Below are positions 53,977-64,000 of a stretch of 64,000 nucleotides of DNA, in pieces. The position numbers and the translations under genes were made by a program. Under the pieces are notes generated by a model. The model was not told the DNA's origin. It worked only from the letters and a program-made list of their open reading frames with translations, and did not search any database. How positions within the stretch are numbered: the stretch's first letter is position 1; each line of letters starts with the position of its first letter. Source of the stretch: Pleodorina starrii (lineage: Eukaryota; Chlorophyta; Chlorophyceae; Chlamydomonadales; Volvocaceae); assembly GCA_030267565.1 (NCBI GenBank), contig BRXU01000001.1, positions 9,775,001-9,839,000 of the forward strand. The letters run 5' to 3'.

Positions 53977-56900
53977 ATGGAAAAGTATGAAGATCTATTT
54001 GTAATTGGGTAGGTTTGCAGCGACCAAATATTCCGATTACGACCGCTACCTGAACGAGCTGCTGGCGGCCTGGTTCCGGCTCGCAGGCAGGGACAGTATG
54101 GCACCGCCTTCCGGGCTAGGGACAAGTATGATGGGCACCTGTATTGCATCAAACGTATTCCCATGTCCGCCAAGGTGCGAATGGGTTCGGCCCCTGACAC
54201 GTCACACCGAGGGGCAACTGCGCGGCATGCGTCGACACTGTGTCTGGACCCTGCGGCGTGCAGGATGACCATGCGGGCGCACTGCGCGAAGCTCAGCTCT
54301 TGGACTCGCTTGATCACCCAAACATCATCCGATACCGGGAAAGCTTCGTGGACAAGGACGGGTCTCTTTGCATTGTCACGTCCTTTTGCGAGGAGGGCGA
54401 CCTGTTCACCCGTATTCGCAAGAAAGCGTCACAGAAGGAATATTTTACGGAGGAGGAGGTGATGAACATGTTCGTGCAGGTAAAGGCTTTCGCTTGGAAG
54501 TGGAACGGGATGTCAAGCGAATGCGAGCTCAGCACGCTTCCCTTGCTGCAGATTGCGTCGGCAATCAGCTATATCCACTCAAAGAGGGTCCTGCACCGCG
54601 ATCTGAAGACCCAGAACATCTTCATAGCACGGGGCGGTATCATCAAGTTGGGCGACTTCGGCATTTCCAAGGTGCTTGAGCGCACGGACTCGTTCGCTAC
54701 CACCGTGACGGGGACCCCGTACTACATGGCCCCCGAAATATGCACGAACCAGCCCTACACGTACAAGAGCGACATCTGGTCGCTGGGCTGCGTCCTGTAC
54801 GAACTCTGCACGCTCAAGTAGGTCATAGATGGCGAGGCAAAATGGATTGGTGGGGCTCAGGGGCAAGAGCCAAGAGCCAAATGGCTGGCCATCTCCGTAC
54901 TGGCTGTTGAACCGGGAAGGGGGCTGGCACGGGGGGTGTTCAGTATACAAGGGACAGGGTGTAACCGAACCCTAAACCCTAAAACCCAACCCTCAAGGGG
55001 ACATGGGAAGGCGCGGTACACGCCCACACAAGGGGAGTGCAATGCACACGTGTTCACGACCGGAAGCAGGATGATTTCCATGCGGATGTATGCGCGCACA
55101 TGCTCCCCTTCGTGTCGCATCAACACCTCTTGTCGGAATTGCATCACCGCTCCTTGCGCTTGCAGGCACGCCTTCGCAGCCGACAGCCTGCTATCGCTGG
55201 TGTACCAGATTGTCCGCGGCAATTTCCCGCCCATCCCGACCGACCAGTTCAGCCAGGGCCTTAGCGACCTGGTCAACCGGCTGCTGGCCAGGGATGCCGG
55301 CACGCGTCCTTCCCTTGGCGAGGTGCGGCCCCCACTCGTCACACGCTTAGGGGAGACTGGTTGGACGCCGCGTTGCAACGGCGACCGTCATCAGCGGCGC
55401 TCGAAGACGGGCGGGTTAGCGGCCCTGTACGGGCAGCTTCACACCATAAGGCGCCGAACGTTCCGCGCGGCTCCTCACTTCAAGTGGGATATCCACAGCC
55501 CAATTAGTTTTAATGCGTTAACGCCTGGACCTGCCGCTTTGGCGCTGGTGGAATGGGAATCGGATCGTTACCAGACGGGGACACGGAGTAAGGGCTTGTT
55601 GTTTGAAGCGACCGTGCCTGACAGCAGCCCCAATCAGCGAGGTGGTGCTGCCCATAACGAAGAGCTCTGTGGTGGATACCCAGCCAGCACTACAACGGCC
55701 ATCACCTCTGCGTGGCCCCGCAGGTCTTCAAGGTGCCGTACGTGCAGCGGCACCTGGACCGCTTTAAGGCGGAGGAGCAGCGGCGGAACATGAAGCAGTC
55801 GGTCAGCCTCACGAGGCGGAAGCAGCTGCTGGGCGCGGTGCCGAGCGGAGGCGGCTACGGCGAGGTGGGTCGGCCGCGGAAGAAGAAACACGTCAGGGGC
55901 GCGATAATCTGTTTCGGACCGTTTTCGGCGGCGCTGCCACACCGCCGGGTCAGGTCCAGCACCGTGGCCCGAGCTGTTCCAGGAGCACCCGCGTCTTTTT
56001 GCCTGTGACACGACAGGACGCCTAGCAAGAAACCCACCAGCTGCGCACCCGCCAACAGCAAATGTCTGGTCCTATCACTCTGCTCTGGCCTCTCGACGAT
56101 GGGCGCGCGCGGTGGTGCGCACGCGCGCCCTCCCACAGCACCATCGCGCCGCCTAGCACCAACGTCACCTGGCACGTGGCACCTACGCCACCTGCCGCTA
56201 CCTCACCTCGCGCCGCTCGTTTGTGTACTTGCTTCACGCCGTGTGGCCCGCAGAGCGACGCTAACCTGACTCCGAAGCAGCGGATGGAGCGCAAAAAGGC
56301 GATAGAGCGGGAGAAGGAGGAGCTCAAGATGCGGGTGGCGGCCATGTCGGCCAACAAGAACCGCGAGCAGGCGGCGGCCCGGAAGCGGGAGCAGATCTTC
56401 GGCTCCAACACGGGGCTGCCGGGCGCGCAGCAGGTGTCGCCGCAGCGCGCCAGCCCGGGCGGCTTCGAGGATGACGACCTGCCCAACATGGGCACCGTGT
56501 GCATTGACAACCTGGCGCCGCCGCCGCCGCCGCCGGCGGCGGCGGCGGGACGCGGCCCGCCCACCCGGCCGGGCGGCAACAAGGGCATCTGGGCGCTGGA
56601 CGGCCCGGAGGAGGTGGATCCCTACGCCGCCACGCTGCCATCCCAGCAGGGGCGGGGACAGCAGCAGCCGCAAGCTGGTAGGTTTGGTCCTAGCGCGTCG
56701 CCGCGGCGTCGGGCAAATGGACGGGCGGTGTCGCGAGTCGTGTCGTGTATAGCTGCACTAGCCCTTGGCGACACTTGGCTGCTTCCAAGGCAGGATGGGA
56801 TGTCGGCTGGGCTGGGGGGCGTGGAGAGCATGCACGGCATGTGCAGGGACGCCGCTTGCGACGACTGCGGCGACGTGCGGTGCAACGACGGGCGCAGGCC

Positions 56901-59375
56901 CTGTGGGAGGGCTATGCACGCCACGCCAACCCAAGCTGGCGACAGCTGCTTCCTGCTTGTGCCATGACGGTACCTGGCCCAACTGCCGGCGCATGGATCC
57001 TTTGCTTGGCTCATTGCAGGTGGCGTTGCGCAGCGGCCGTATTCGCAGCAGGCCGCTGCACCGCGGGGGCTGTCCGCTGGAGGGAGCGGCCGCGTCGGGG
57101 CTTCGCCGGCGGCGCAGCAGCGGCCCACGTCGGGCCTGGGGAACAGCCGGGCCGGGGGGGGAGGGACAACAAGCAGGTGGGGCCCGGACGACGACGATGT
57201 CCTCACGGGCACCGTCCGCGCGGGGGCGACGCAGGTCGGCTTGCAAGGTGCGTAAAGGCGCAAGCGAAGCGAAGCTTAATGCCGGCAACTGAGGTATTTT
57301 TGTAACGGGAGGCTTGCTGGGGAGGCCGTCGAACTAACGGGTGGGGTGACCATACCTGTCCGGATGCCGCATAGATAGCTCAACCGTTGCGGTTAACGCC
57401 CTACCCGTCAGCTTGGCCTCCCACCTGTGCGGTATCCGGGACGTTGTGGTAAGAGCTACTAAAAAGCGGCTTGCGGGAAAATGGGTTCGTCCTGGCTTGC
57501 GCACCGGGGACCGGGCATCGCCGGAAGCTGACGAATGCGCTTCCGTCGTTCGCCCAGCGGGGAAACGGTATTCTTTTAGCCTTTCCAGTCCGTTGACCCA
57601 ACGGACAGGGCCGCAGTGCACAAGAAGGAAGTGTTCGTGTGCTGGAAACCCACATTACACTTTGGTCGTCGGTCATGCACCCGCCTGCCAAGCGGTCATG
57701 CGTCTTCTCCGTCATCGCTCTGTGAAGAATGCTCCATCCCTCTCGATTCCCGCTCGTGTTCACGCACATGGCCCCACCGTCCACCATCCATCGCCGCCTG
57801 CAAGCAGCCACCGCCAGCGCCATGGAACAGGGCGGCCGGGCCGGCGCCGGACAGTGGACGATGGGCCGCAACGGCGCGTCGGGCTTTGGCGACGACATGC
57901 CAAACATGGGCACCGTTCAGATGACCAACGGCTTTGGGGCAATGGGCGCGCAGCAGGGCTCCCCCGCGCACAGCGGCCTGAACTACACCGTTGCGAACCG
58001 CACCACCTCCTCTGACAGCCCCCTCATGGGCTCCGTGAACCTGGGCAACAGCCGCACCATCCGCTCGGCGGCGCCCGCGGCCGCGGCCACGCCGGCAGGA
58101 GCAGCAACAGCCAGCTCCGGCCGACCGCTCAGTGGCACGCCAGCCGACGACCGACCCATCCTGGCGTACCGGGCCGCGGGTGCCAGCTCGCCCTCGCCCG
58201 ACGTGCGTCGCTCGCCGGTGCCGGCGCCAGCCGGCGCGGCCGGCGCCAGCCCCGCCTACGCGGGCGCAAGAGGGTACCAGCAGCAGCAGCAGGCGCCGGC
58301 GCCCGCGCAGGGTCACCACCGCGGCGGACATCACCACCATCACCACGGCGGCAACGACGATGATGACGACGACGGCGCCTACAGCGACGATTTCGAAGAT
58401 GACGACGATGACGAGGGCGTGATGCAGCAGCGCAACCGCATCATCCAGAACGTCGAGGGTGCGTTCGCGGGCAGGGCGGGGACTTGCATCGTGCATGAAA
58501 TTGCATCGCGCAATCAGGCCTCAATCTTAGCCTCAAGATGCTGGCCCGGACCGAGTCCTGGAGTATCGCGGCCGTGGGCCTTGCTGAGCGGAATGGCTTG
58601 GGGGTGGGCATGGGGCGCTGCAAAGCGAGGGGCTACGGCGACTGCGCATAGTGCTGTCTCCGTAGCACGCAACCGTGGCTGGAGTTGGACCGCCCCAGGA
58701 CCGGCGTAGACGCTCCCTTGCGCGTTAGGTTCCAGCTTGTGCGGCCGTAGCGGTTGCGGCAGCTGTGAGGTGCGTGGCCAGTCATTAAGCCTTTGCATGT
58801 ATTATGGCACGCACCTTCACGTGCACGTCCAGGCCGTCAACTCGCTGCAAACAGCGTGTGCAGTTCCTTACGAAGATACGACAACCCCGATCTCAACTGG
58901 CAATGCTTGAAGCCATAACCTCAGCAACACGTGGCGCGCGTGTCACCGTCATCCCTCCCTCGCCCGACTGGTTGCCCGCCCCCTACCCCCCGCCCGTCTG
59001 CCCGCCCCGGCCGACTGCAACCAGTACTACTTTCGTGTATCACTTGTATAACCTCTCCCCCATCCTTCCTCGCCCGCAGACATCGCCTCGCGCGCCTACG
59101 ACGGCCGCGACAGCATAGCGGCCGTGCAGGAGCGCGTCAAGCAGACGGGCGCCAATTCGGACAAGGCCCGCGCGCTGCGCCAGGGCTGCGAGGCGCAGCT
59201 GGGCCCCAAGTTTGCGCCGGTGTACGACTACCTCAGCCGCGTGCGGCGCCAGGAACCGCCACCCGAGGAGAAGGAGGTGCAGCGGCGGTTGCTGGAGATT
59301 GTGGGCGACAGGACGCGCATGCCGGGGTGCTTCATGGTGGACCAGCTTGTCTTCACGGAGGCCATGTACTCGTGA
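53977..59375 (+). CDS. NIMA-related (NEK) protein kinase
   Basis: Ten exons in phase: 53977-54008, 54087-54174, 54264-54479, 54552-54817, 55166-55322, 55724-55864, 56254-56677, 57020-57247, about 57805-58458, 59080-59375; 833 residues. The kinase domain (about 1-260) has every canonical element: GQGQYG loop, Lys in LYCIKRI, VLHRDLKTQNIF, LGDFGISKV, GTPYYMAPEI, and the NEK-type ELCTLKHAF. It should be active. A basic coiled coil (about 305-350; KAIEREKEELKMR) follows. A long disordered region has a recurring acidic motif (DDDLPNMGTV, DDDDVLTGTV, GDDMPNMGTV, SDSPLMGSV), then His and Asp runs. The C-terminal domain (about 740-833) ends in CFMVDQLVFTEAMYS. NEKs act in cell cycle and ciliary length or disassembly; the specific subfamily is not determined. 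The exon 9 acceptor could be 3 bp later. Confidence 0.92.
54965..54994. repeat. Interstitial telomere-like repeat (CCCTAAA-type)
   Basis: Consecutive degenerate units of CCCTAAA/CCCTAAAA in NEK intron 4, matching the TTTAGGG/TTTTAGGG telomere repeats known from volvocine algae. Only about three to four units. Confidence 0.6.
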
Positions 59376-59777
59376 GGCCGTGTTGTGGCGCGTCGCGGCA
59401 CGACGGGCAGAATAGTGGTATGGGGGCGCTCCGAGCCTCATGCCTGCAACTAGCGTGTAGCTGTGGCATGACGAGGGGAGCGAGGGGCGCTGCTGGGTGC
59501 TTTTGCAGCCCATGCAGGACAGGCCTTGGCACGTGTTGGGTCGGAGAAGATTAAGGGCCATCGGGGGGGGCGTGTGCTGGCCGCCGCTGCACGGGCCGCA
59601 GCTTTGGAGGGCGTGCGGCGATGTGTGCTGCGCGCCGTTGTCGGTTGCCGCCGCTGGGGAGGCGCAGGCATGCCTGCTCGGGACGGAGAACCCTGGCAGT
59701 GAGTTTTATGTATGGCACGACCGGGGCACTCGGATGTTAGCAGGCTCGGCGGGCCCGGCAGAAGTGCGGTGTGACGG

Positions 59778-59782
59778 TGTAA
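59778..59782 (+). terminator. Candidate TGTAA polyadenylation signal for the NEK gene
   Basis: TGTAA, the usual polyadenylation signal of Chlamydomonas and Volvox, occurs about 400 bp after the NEK stop codon. Short words occur by chance, so this is tentative. Confidence 0.4.
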
Positions 59783-60122
59783 CAGCAGACCAGCAGAGGT
59801 GGCACAGGCGGGCGGCGTGGCGTGGTGCGTTGTGTGCGCGCGCGGTTGCGTGACCGCGGAAGCGGGTGGGGTTAAACGTGCCGTGTTCGTAGCTTTGATG
59901 ACTGTGGGGGCAGTGGGCGCGAGCTGAGGGGCCTGAATTTGTGACTTTCCGCCTGAGTTAGTGACAGTGCGCTTGATCCAACAGCGGCGCGCGAGCCTTC
60001 GCCTCTGGTAGTCCTACGTGCGTAGATTGCGAGATAGCACCATGGCACATATCCTAATTCTGGTTCAGGGACATAGTACAGTCTGGAGATTGTGTATAGC
60101 GCGCCCCCCGCGACGAAGCATG

Positions 60123-60298
60123 GAAGTTTGCTGACTGGATGCGTTTTAGGCTCAGGCCCCGCGAGCGCGTGCGCGATTGCGCGTGTTGGGCTCCTATCGA
60201 AGTTTTTTTCGAAGTTTGCTGACTGGATGCGTTTTAGGCTCAGGCCCCGCGAGCGCGTGCGCGATTGCGCGTGTTGGGCTCCTATCGAAGTTTTTTTC
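60123..60298. repeat. 88-bp tandem duplication, two copies
   Basis: Two adjacent, essentially identical 88-bp units begin GAAGTTTGCTGACTGG and end in a T-run (CGAAGTTTTTTTC). The internal part contains GCGCGTGCGCGATTGCGCG. Confidence 0.95.
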
Positions 60299-60864
60299 GG
60301 TAGGGTGCATTAACTATGACCGTGCGGACATATGCTGATCCACTCTGGGGATGAGCCATGAAAGCTGTGGCGGGAGGCGCGTGGCCGTGGTTGCGATTGC
60401 CGTGGTACGTGTCGCAACCCAGTGCCTCTGGAAATCAGGTACTTTCCTGTCGAGCCGGATCCTGAAATGGGTTTTGCGAGTGTCGGCGGATGCAGAACCG
60501 TTCCGACGTGTGCGTTTCGGACCTTTGGGTAGCAAACTGACACGGGTACTTTTTACCGGTATCGTGAACAGCTGACATTGCCGGGGTGCATTGCACCTGC
60601 GCGCTCGACCGGTGCTGATCGTTTAGTTTGGTCATGAGAGTTTGCACGGTGTGCCTTCTGAGCATGCTTTTGTGGACACTCAACTTTGACTAGGAATGGC
60701 GAGTCATCGTCACTGCAGCTGGCGTGGTCAAAAGACCACGGCACTGCTGGCTGCCACTTTCATGGTTTCGTTGTGAATCAGATTGCCCTTCAAGCGGTCT
60801 GTCATGTGATATTACCGCTAGATTTCTAGGACAGTTAGCCGCCAATTACTTACGGAATGCGTAC

Positions 60865-60920
60865 AGCAGCCATAAGGTGCGACCCTAGGGTCAGCAGCCA
60901 TAAGGTGCGACCCGAGGGTC
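60865..60920. repeat. 28-bp tandem duplication, two copies
   Basis: Units AGCAGCCATAAGGTGCGACC plus 8 bp, repeated directly with a single CTAGGG/CGAGGG difference. Confidence 0.9.
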
Positions 60921-61405
60921 GGCAGCCTTTCTAATACCAGTCAACATCGCTATTCCTTTGTGAACGCTTATTATGACATAAGCGAGCACAGACATGCCAA
61001 CTGGTCTCGTTTCAAATGGCTACGAGGGACGACGGTAAATGACCTCGTCGTCCGAACAATGCCGAAACTGTTCCTGATTGTAAACGACGGTGTTCATAAG
61101 ACGGTGAGAGGATAGAATTGCCCAGGGCTCCGCAACAGCTACCGCGTGCTGGGATAAGGACCCGGCCCAAAACTTCCTCACTGACAGAAATGGCGTTTGA
61201 CTGAAATTTCTTCAGGCCGTAGCCATTCGTAATATAAACACACACATAATACAAGCACTAGAAGAAGTCTTTCAAAAATCGTCTCCATTTTACCATAAGA
61301 GACAGCCGGGTCATGCAACACGCGCTTGACGACCGAGCCCTTACCCATATCGGTACTGGAATGTAGTGATGTATACGCACTAAGGAATAGGAACAGCGAA
61401 GAATC

Positions 61406-64000
61406 ATGGCAGAAAAGGAGAGCGGGTTTGGACAGAACGTCCTCGGGAAATTGAAGCTTGTTGGTGGCAAAGTGGTCGACTTTGGCGGAACAGTCGCCGG
61501 CAGGGTAGCAGATGTTGGAGGGACTGTGGGCAATAAAATTGGAGACTTTGGCAACAAAATTGTGGATGTCGCCACCAAGCCTCTGTTCGAGAGTGACTTT
61601 GAGAGGCTCAGACAACTTAATCAGGTTGCGAAGCAACAGCAGGACCTTCGCCGAAAGTATACCGAGCAGGAGCTCTTAGCGGTCGAGGCGCGAGCGGATT
61701 TGGTGCTGGGCCAGCTTTACACCGGATACTTCGAGCAGAACTTCGATCCAGTTGCCTATGAGCTGTCAAAGTTGAATGATTCAGACAACCAGGACCACAT
61801 CGACGAGTTGGTTGAGCGGCTAACACAGGGCGTGGAGGTGAGCACAAGCGGAGGTGTGCACTTAGCGCAACGCCGGGGATATACTGTGAAGGGGGGGAAT
61901 AGGGGAGGCCACGCTATGTAGACGACAGGGGTTATGCAATGGGTTGTCATCCCCGCCTGTAACGGCACGGTGGGTGTCAAGGCACGGGCTGAGAGTAACG
62001 GTGCCGGCCTAAACCACGGCGTATGGCGAAGAGGCCCGTCTTCAAGCCCTTCCCGGCCTTTCACGAAGGGTATCTTTTTGTGCACTGCGAGTGGTGGTGC
62101 CACGGGGCTCACTGTACACTGGAGGGGAGTAGTGAGGCTTTGCGATACACCTGTCACTCGTGAGTCACAAGCAACGGCTGGGCACGCGGATATGCAACGC
62201 CCAAGCATCTTGTCATTCACATAATGGGCTGACTCGATCATGATCCTTGACTCGATGCCTGCCTGCAAGGCCCGGCCCCTGTCCCACCTGCTTTCTTCCC
62301 GGCCGGCTCCGTGCATACATACGCAAGGCATGTGTCCCCAATCTACGGAAGTCCCATCCCACCGGGCACTCTCCTGGGTAAACCAGATGCCACCGGGCCA
62401 GCTGGTGCCGCCGCTGCGGAGCAACTAGCCCTTTGCTGTCCCGGCACACAGCGCTGTCAAGCGCCGCAGGACGCCCGCTCTGCGCGCCTGCCTTTGGGGA
62501 GCACGCCTCCGAGCCTGCCAGCTCGCACCATTTTTCCTTGACCCCTTCCGATCGCCCCCACCCGTGCTTCCTTCCGCCTCCTCCTTTACTCAACCGGAAA
62601 CCAACCACCCCGTGAAGTAAGCGACCCGCCCTTCCGCCTCCACGCAGACCGTGAGCGGTCGCCTGTCCCGCCACGTCAACAAGAAGCGCGATGTGCTGCT
62701 GGCGGGCATTGACCGGGTCGCTGAGGTGCGCCGCAGAGGGCTGTGGCGGGGAGGAGCGAGTCGGGTGGGGACGTAGGGTTGGGGGCCGCTCAACCGGGCC
62801 TCATCCGACCCTGGAAGAATGCTGCCGTCCGGGTGCATGGCGGTGCATGGCGGACGGGGATGGGGATGGGCGCCGTGTTATCGCCGGCCAAGCGTCGCTT
62901 CTGCCCTCGCCTGGCCGGGGGGTCGCTGGCGCCGTGGCCTGGGCGGCTGCTTCACTGTTTCGACGGATGCAGCGGGCGCCTGACGGGGCTGGGCCCACCG
63001 GCGGTGGGACCCCGGCAGTGGGCTCCCCGCGCTGGGGGGGGGCACGAGGATGGAACCTACGATTAGACGTCAAGAGGTCCCTGCTGGCTCTGGCACTTAT
63101 TCCCGAGCCCCACCATGCGCTCCGGCCGTCCCAATGGCAATATGCGTTGTGTTTTTTCTTTGCTGGGCCTCCGGGATTGTTGGGCATGTGTCGAGTCCCT
63201 CGCTTCCAGACGGCCCTCATTGCCGGCCTGCTGGGCGGGGTGGGCAGGAGGCCGTCCCGTCACGAGTGTCGAGTCCCCATGATGTCCATGGTGTCGAGAA
63301 ATCACCTGAAGGAGTACCGTGATTTCCGCATTCACCGCCGACATTTCACTTAACCAGCGCGGCTGCCTTGTCCTGTTCTGCCCTGTCGCATCCTGAGCTG
63401 TCCTGTCGCGTCCTGTGCTGCCTGCCCCGACCTGTCCTGTGGCGTCCGCAGGTGGAGGACGACCTTAAGGCCGCCTTCCTGATCAGCCGCTCCAGCCGCG
63501 CCACGCTCAAGGCGGCGGCGGAGGAGGTGCAGCGCAACATGCGGGTGGTGGGGCAGACGCGCCGCAAGCAGAGCTTCATGGAACTGATGGAGGTGATCAG
63601 CAAGATCAAGCGCGCGCGGGACCTGCAGCACTCGCTCAAGTGGGTGGCGCTGGGGGGCGGCGCGACAGGGGGGCTCGCTGGCTGGCTGGCGGGGAGAGAT
63701 TGGGGGAAAGGGAAGGGGGCGGCGGCGGAGGGGAAGGGCTGGGGTGCCAGCCAGGGCACCCCAACCAGGGCTGTCACTCCACGTACAGGACACGGATGCG
63801 GGCACACCGTGCCCAGTACGTGGTACACCTTGTCGGATCCACGCCGGTGCCAATGGCGGCTTCCCACGGGTTGCCATGGCGTTTCGGGATAGTGCTGGCG
63901 CCGGTGATGATGCTGGTGATGTGCTTTGGGGAGGTGGACGTCCTTTCGCTTTGACGGCCGTGATCGGCGGCCGCAATGGACGGCCGGTTGGTGGTGGTGG
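61406..64000 (+). CDS. VPS50/syndetin-like vesicle-trafficking protein, 5' part
   Basis: Three exons are visible and in phase: 61406-61837, 62648-62725, 63452-63639; the gene continues past the right edge (the donor after 63639 leaves phase 2). This gives about 232 residues. The start MAEKESGFGQNVLGKLK leads into a Gly/Val repeat region (GGTVAGRVADVGGTVGNKIG), unusual for the family. The conserved core begins GYFEQNFDPVAYELSKLN and continues through VSGRLSRHVNKKRDVLLAGI, VEDDLKAAFLISRSSRATL and RRKQSFMELMEVISKIKRA. This order fits the N-terminal helical region of VPS50/CCDC132, the EARP-specific subunit that pairs with VPS51-53 to tether recycling endosomes. VPS54 of GARP has a related N-terminus and is the main alternative. 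Confidence 0.72.

Larger units (their letters stand above)
59376..61405. other. Intergenic between NEK and VPS50-like genes
   Basis: About 2 kb. It holds the NEK 3' UTR, an 88-bp tandem duplication and a 28-bp tandem duplication. The last 500 bp are less GC-rich and should contain the VPS50 promoter. No coding frame with a recognisable domain was seen. Confidence 0.6.

Noticed and set aside
60865..60920. CRISPR-like direct repeats
   Set aside because: Two adjacent 28-bp units with no spacers in a eukaryotic intergenic region; a simple tandem duplication.

Overview
The window looks like nuclear DNA of a chlamydomonadalean (volvocine) green alga. It is very GC-rich and its genes are split into many exons with GTGAGT/GTGGGT-type donors and CAG acceptors. 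Proteins carry long Ala/Gly/Gln/Pro/His runs, TG microsatellites are common, and TTTAGGG/TTTTAGGG telomere-like words occur inside introns. Gene content is eukaryotic: CCT chaperonin, NIMA-related kinase, UBX and U-box proteins. Exon models were built by hand, by joining reading frames at splice sites and requiring phase agreement; they are not transcript-verified.

Layout. (1) <1-3198, minus: a KCTD-like BTB/T1 protein that runs off the left edge. (2) 3362-6996, plus: an ASPSCR1/TUG (PUX1-type) UBX protein, head-to-head with (1). (3) 8925-16756 and 21577-29057, plus: two tandem TKL-like pseudokinases with very long low-complexity insertions. They share one 96-bp block of perfect identity. The last intron of the first holds a tRNA-headed SINE-like element beside a 117-bp TG tract. 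(4) 35210-41820, plus: a multi-pass membrane protein of unknown family. (5) about 42195-44315, plus: a U-box E3 ligase. (6) 47090-53649, minus: CCT3 (chaperonin gamma), 11 exons, essentially complete. (7) 53977-59375, plus: a NEK kinase with a complete catalytic core and a repeated acidic PNMGTV-type motif, head-to-head with CCT3. (8) 61406 to the right edge, plus: the 5' part of a VPS50/syndetin-like trafficking gene.

The large gaps (16757-21576, 29058-35209, 44316-47089, 59376-61405) show only simple repeats, a perfect hairpin and tandem duplications; no gene was recognised in them. Functionally, CCT3 (tubulin/actin folding) and the NEK (often cilia and cell-cycle linked) share a 327-bp divergent promoter. 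The UBX and U-box proteins belong to ubiquitin/CDC48 biology, and VPS50 to endosomal recycling. The least explained parts are the paired pseudokinases and the membrane protein with a TTTTTAG-studded intron.
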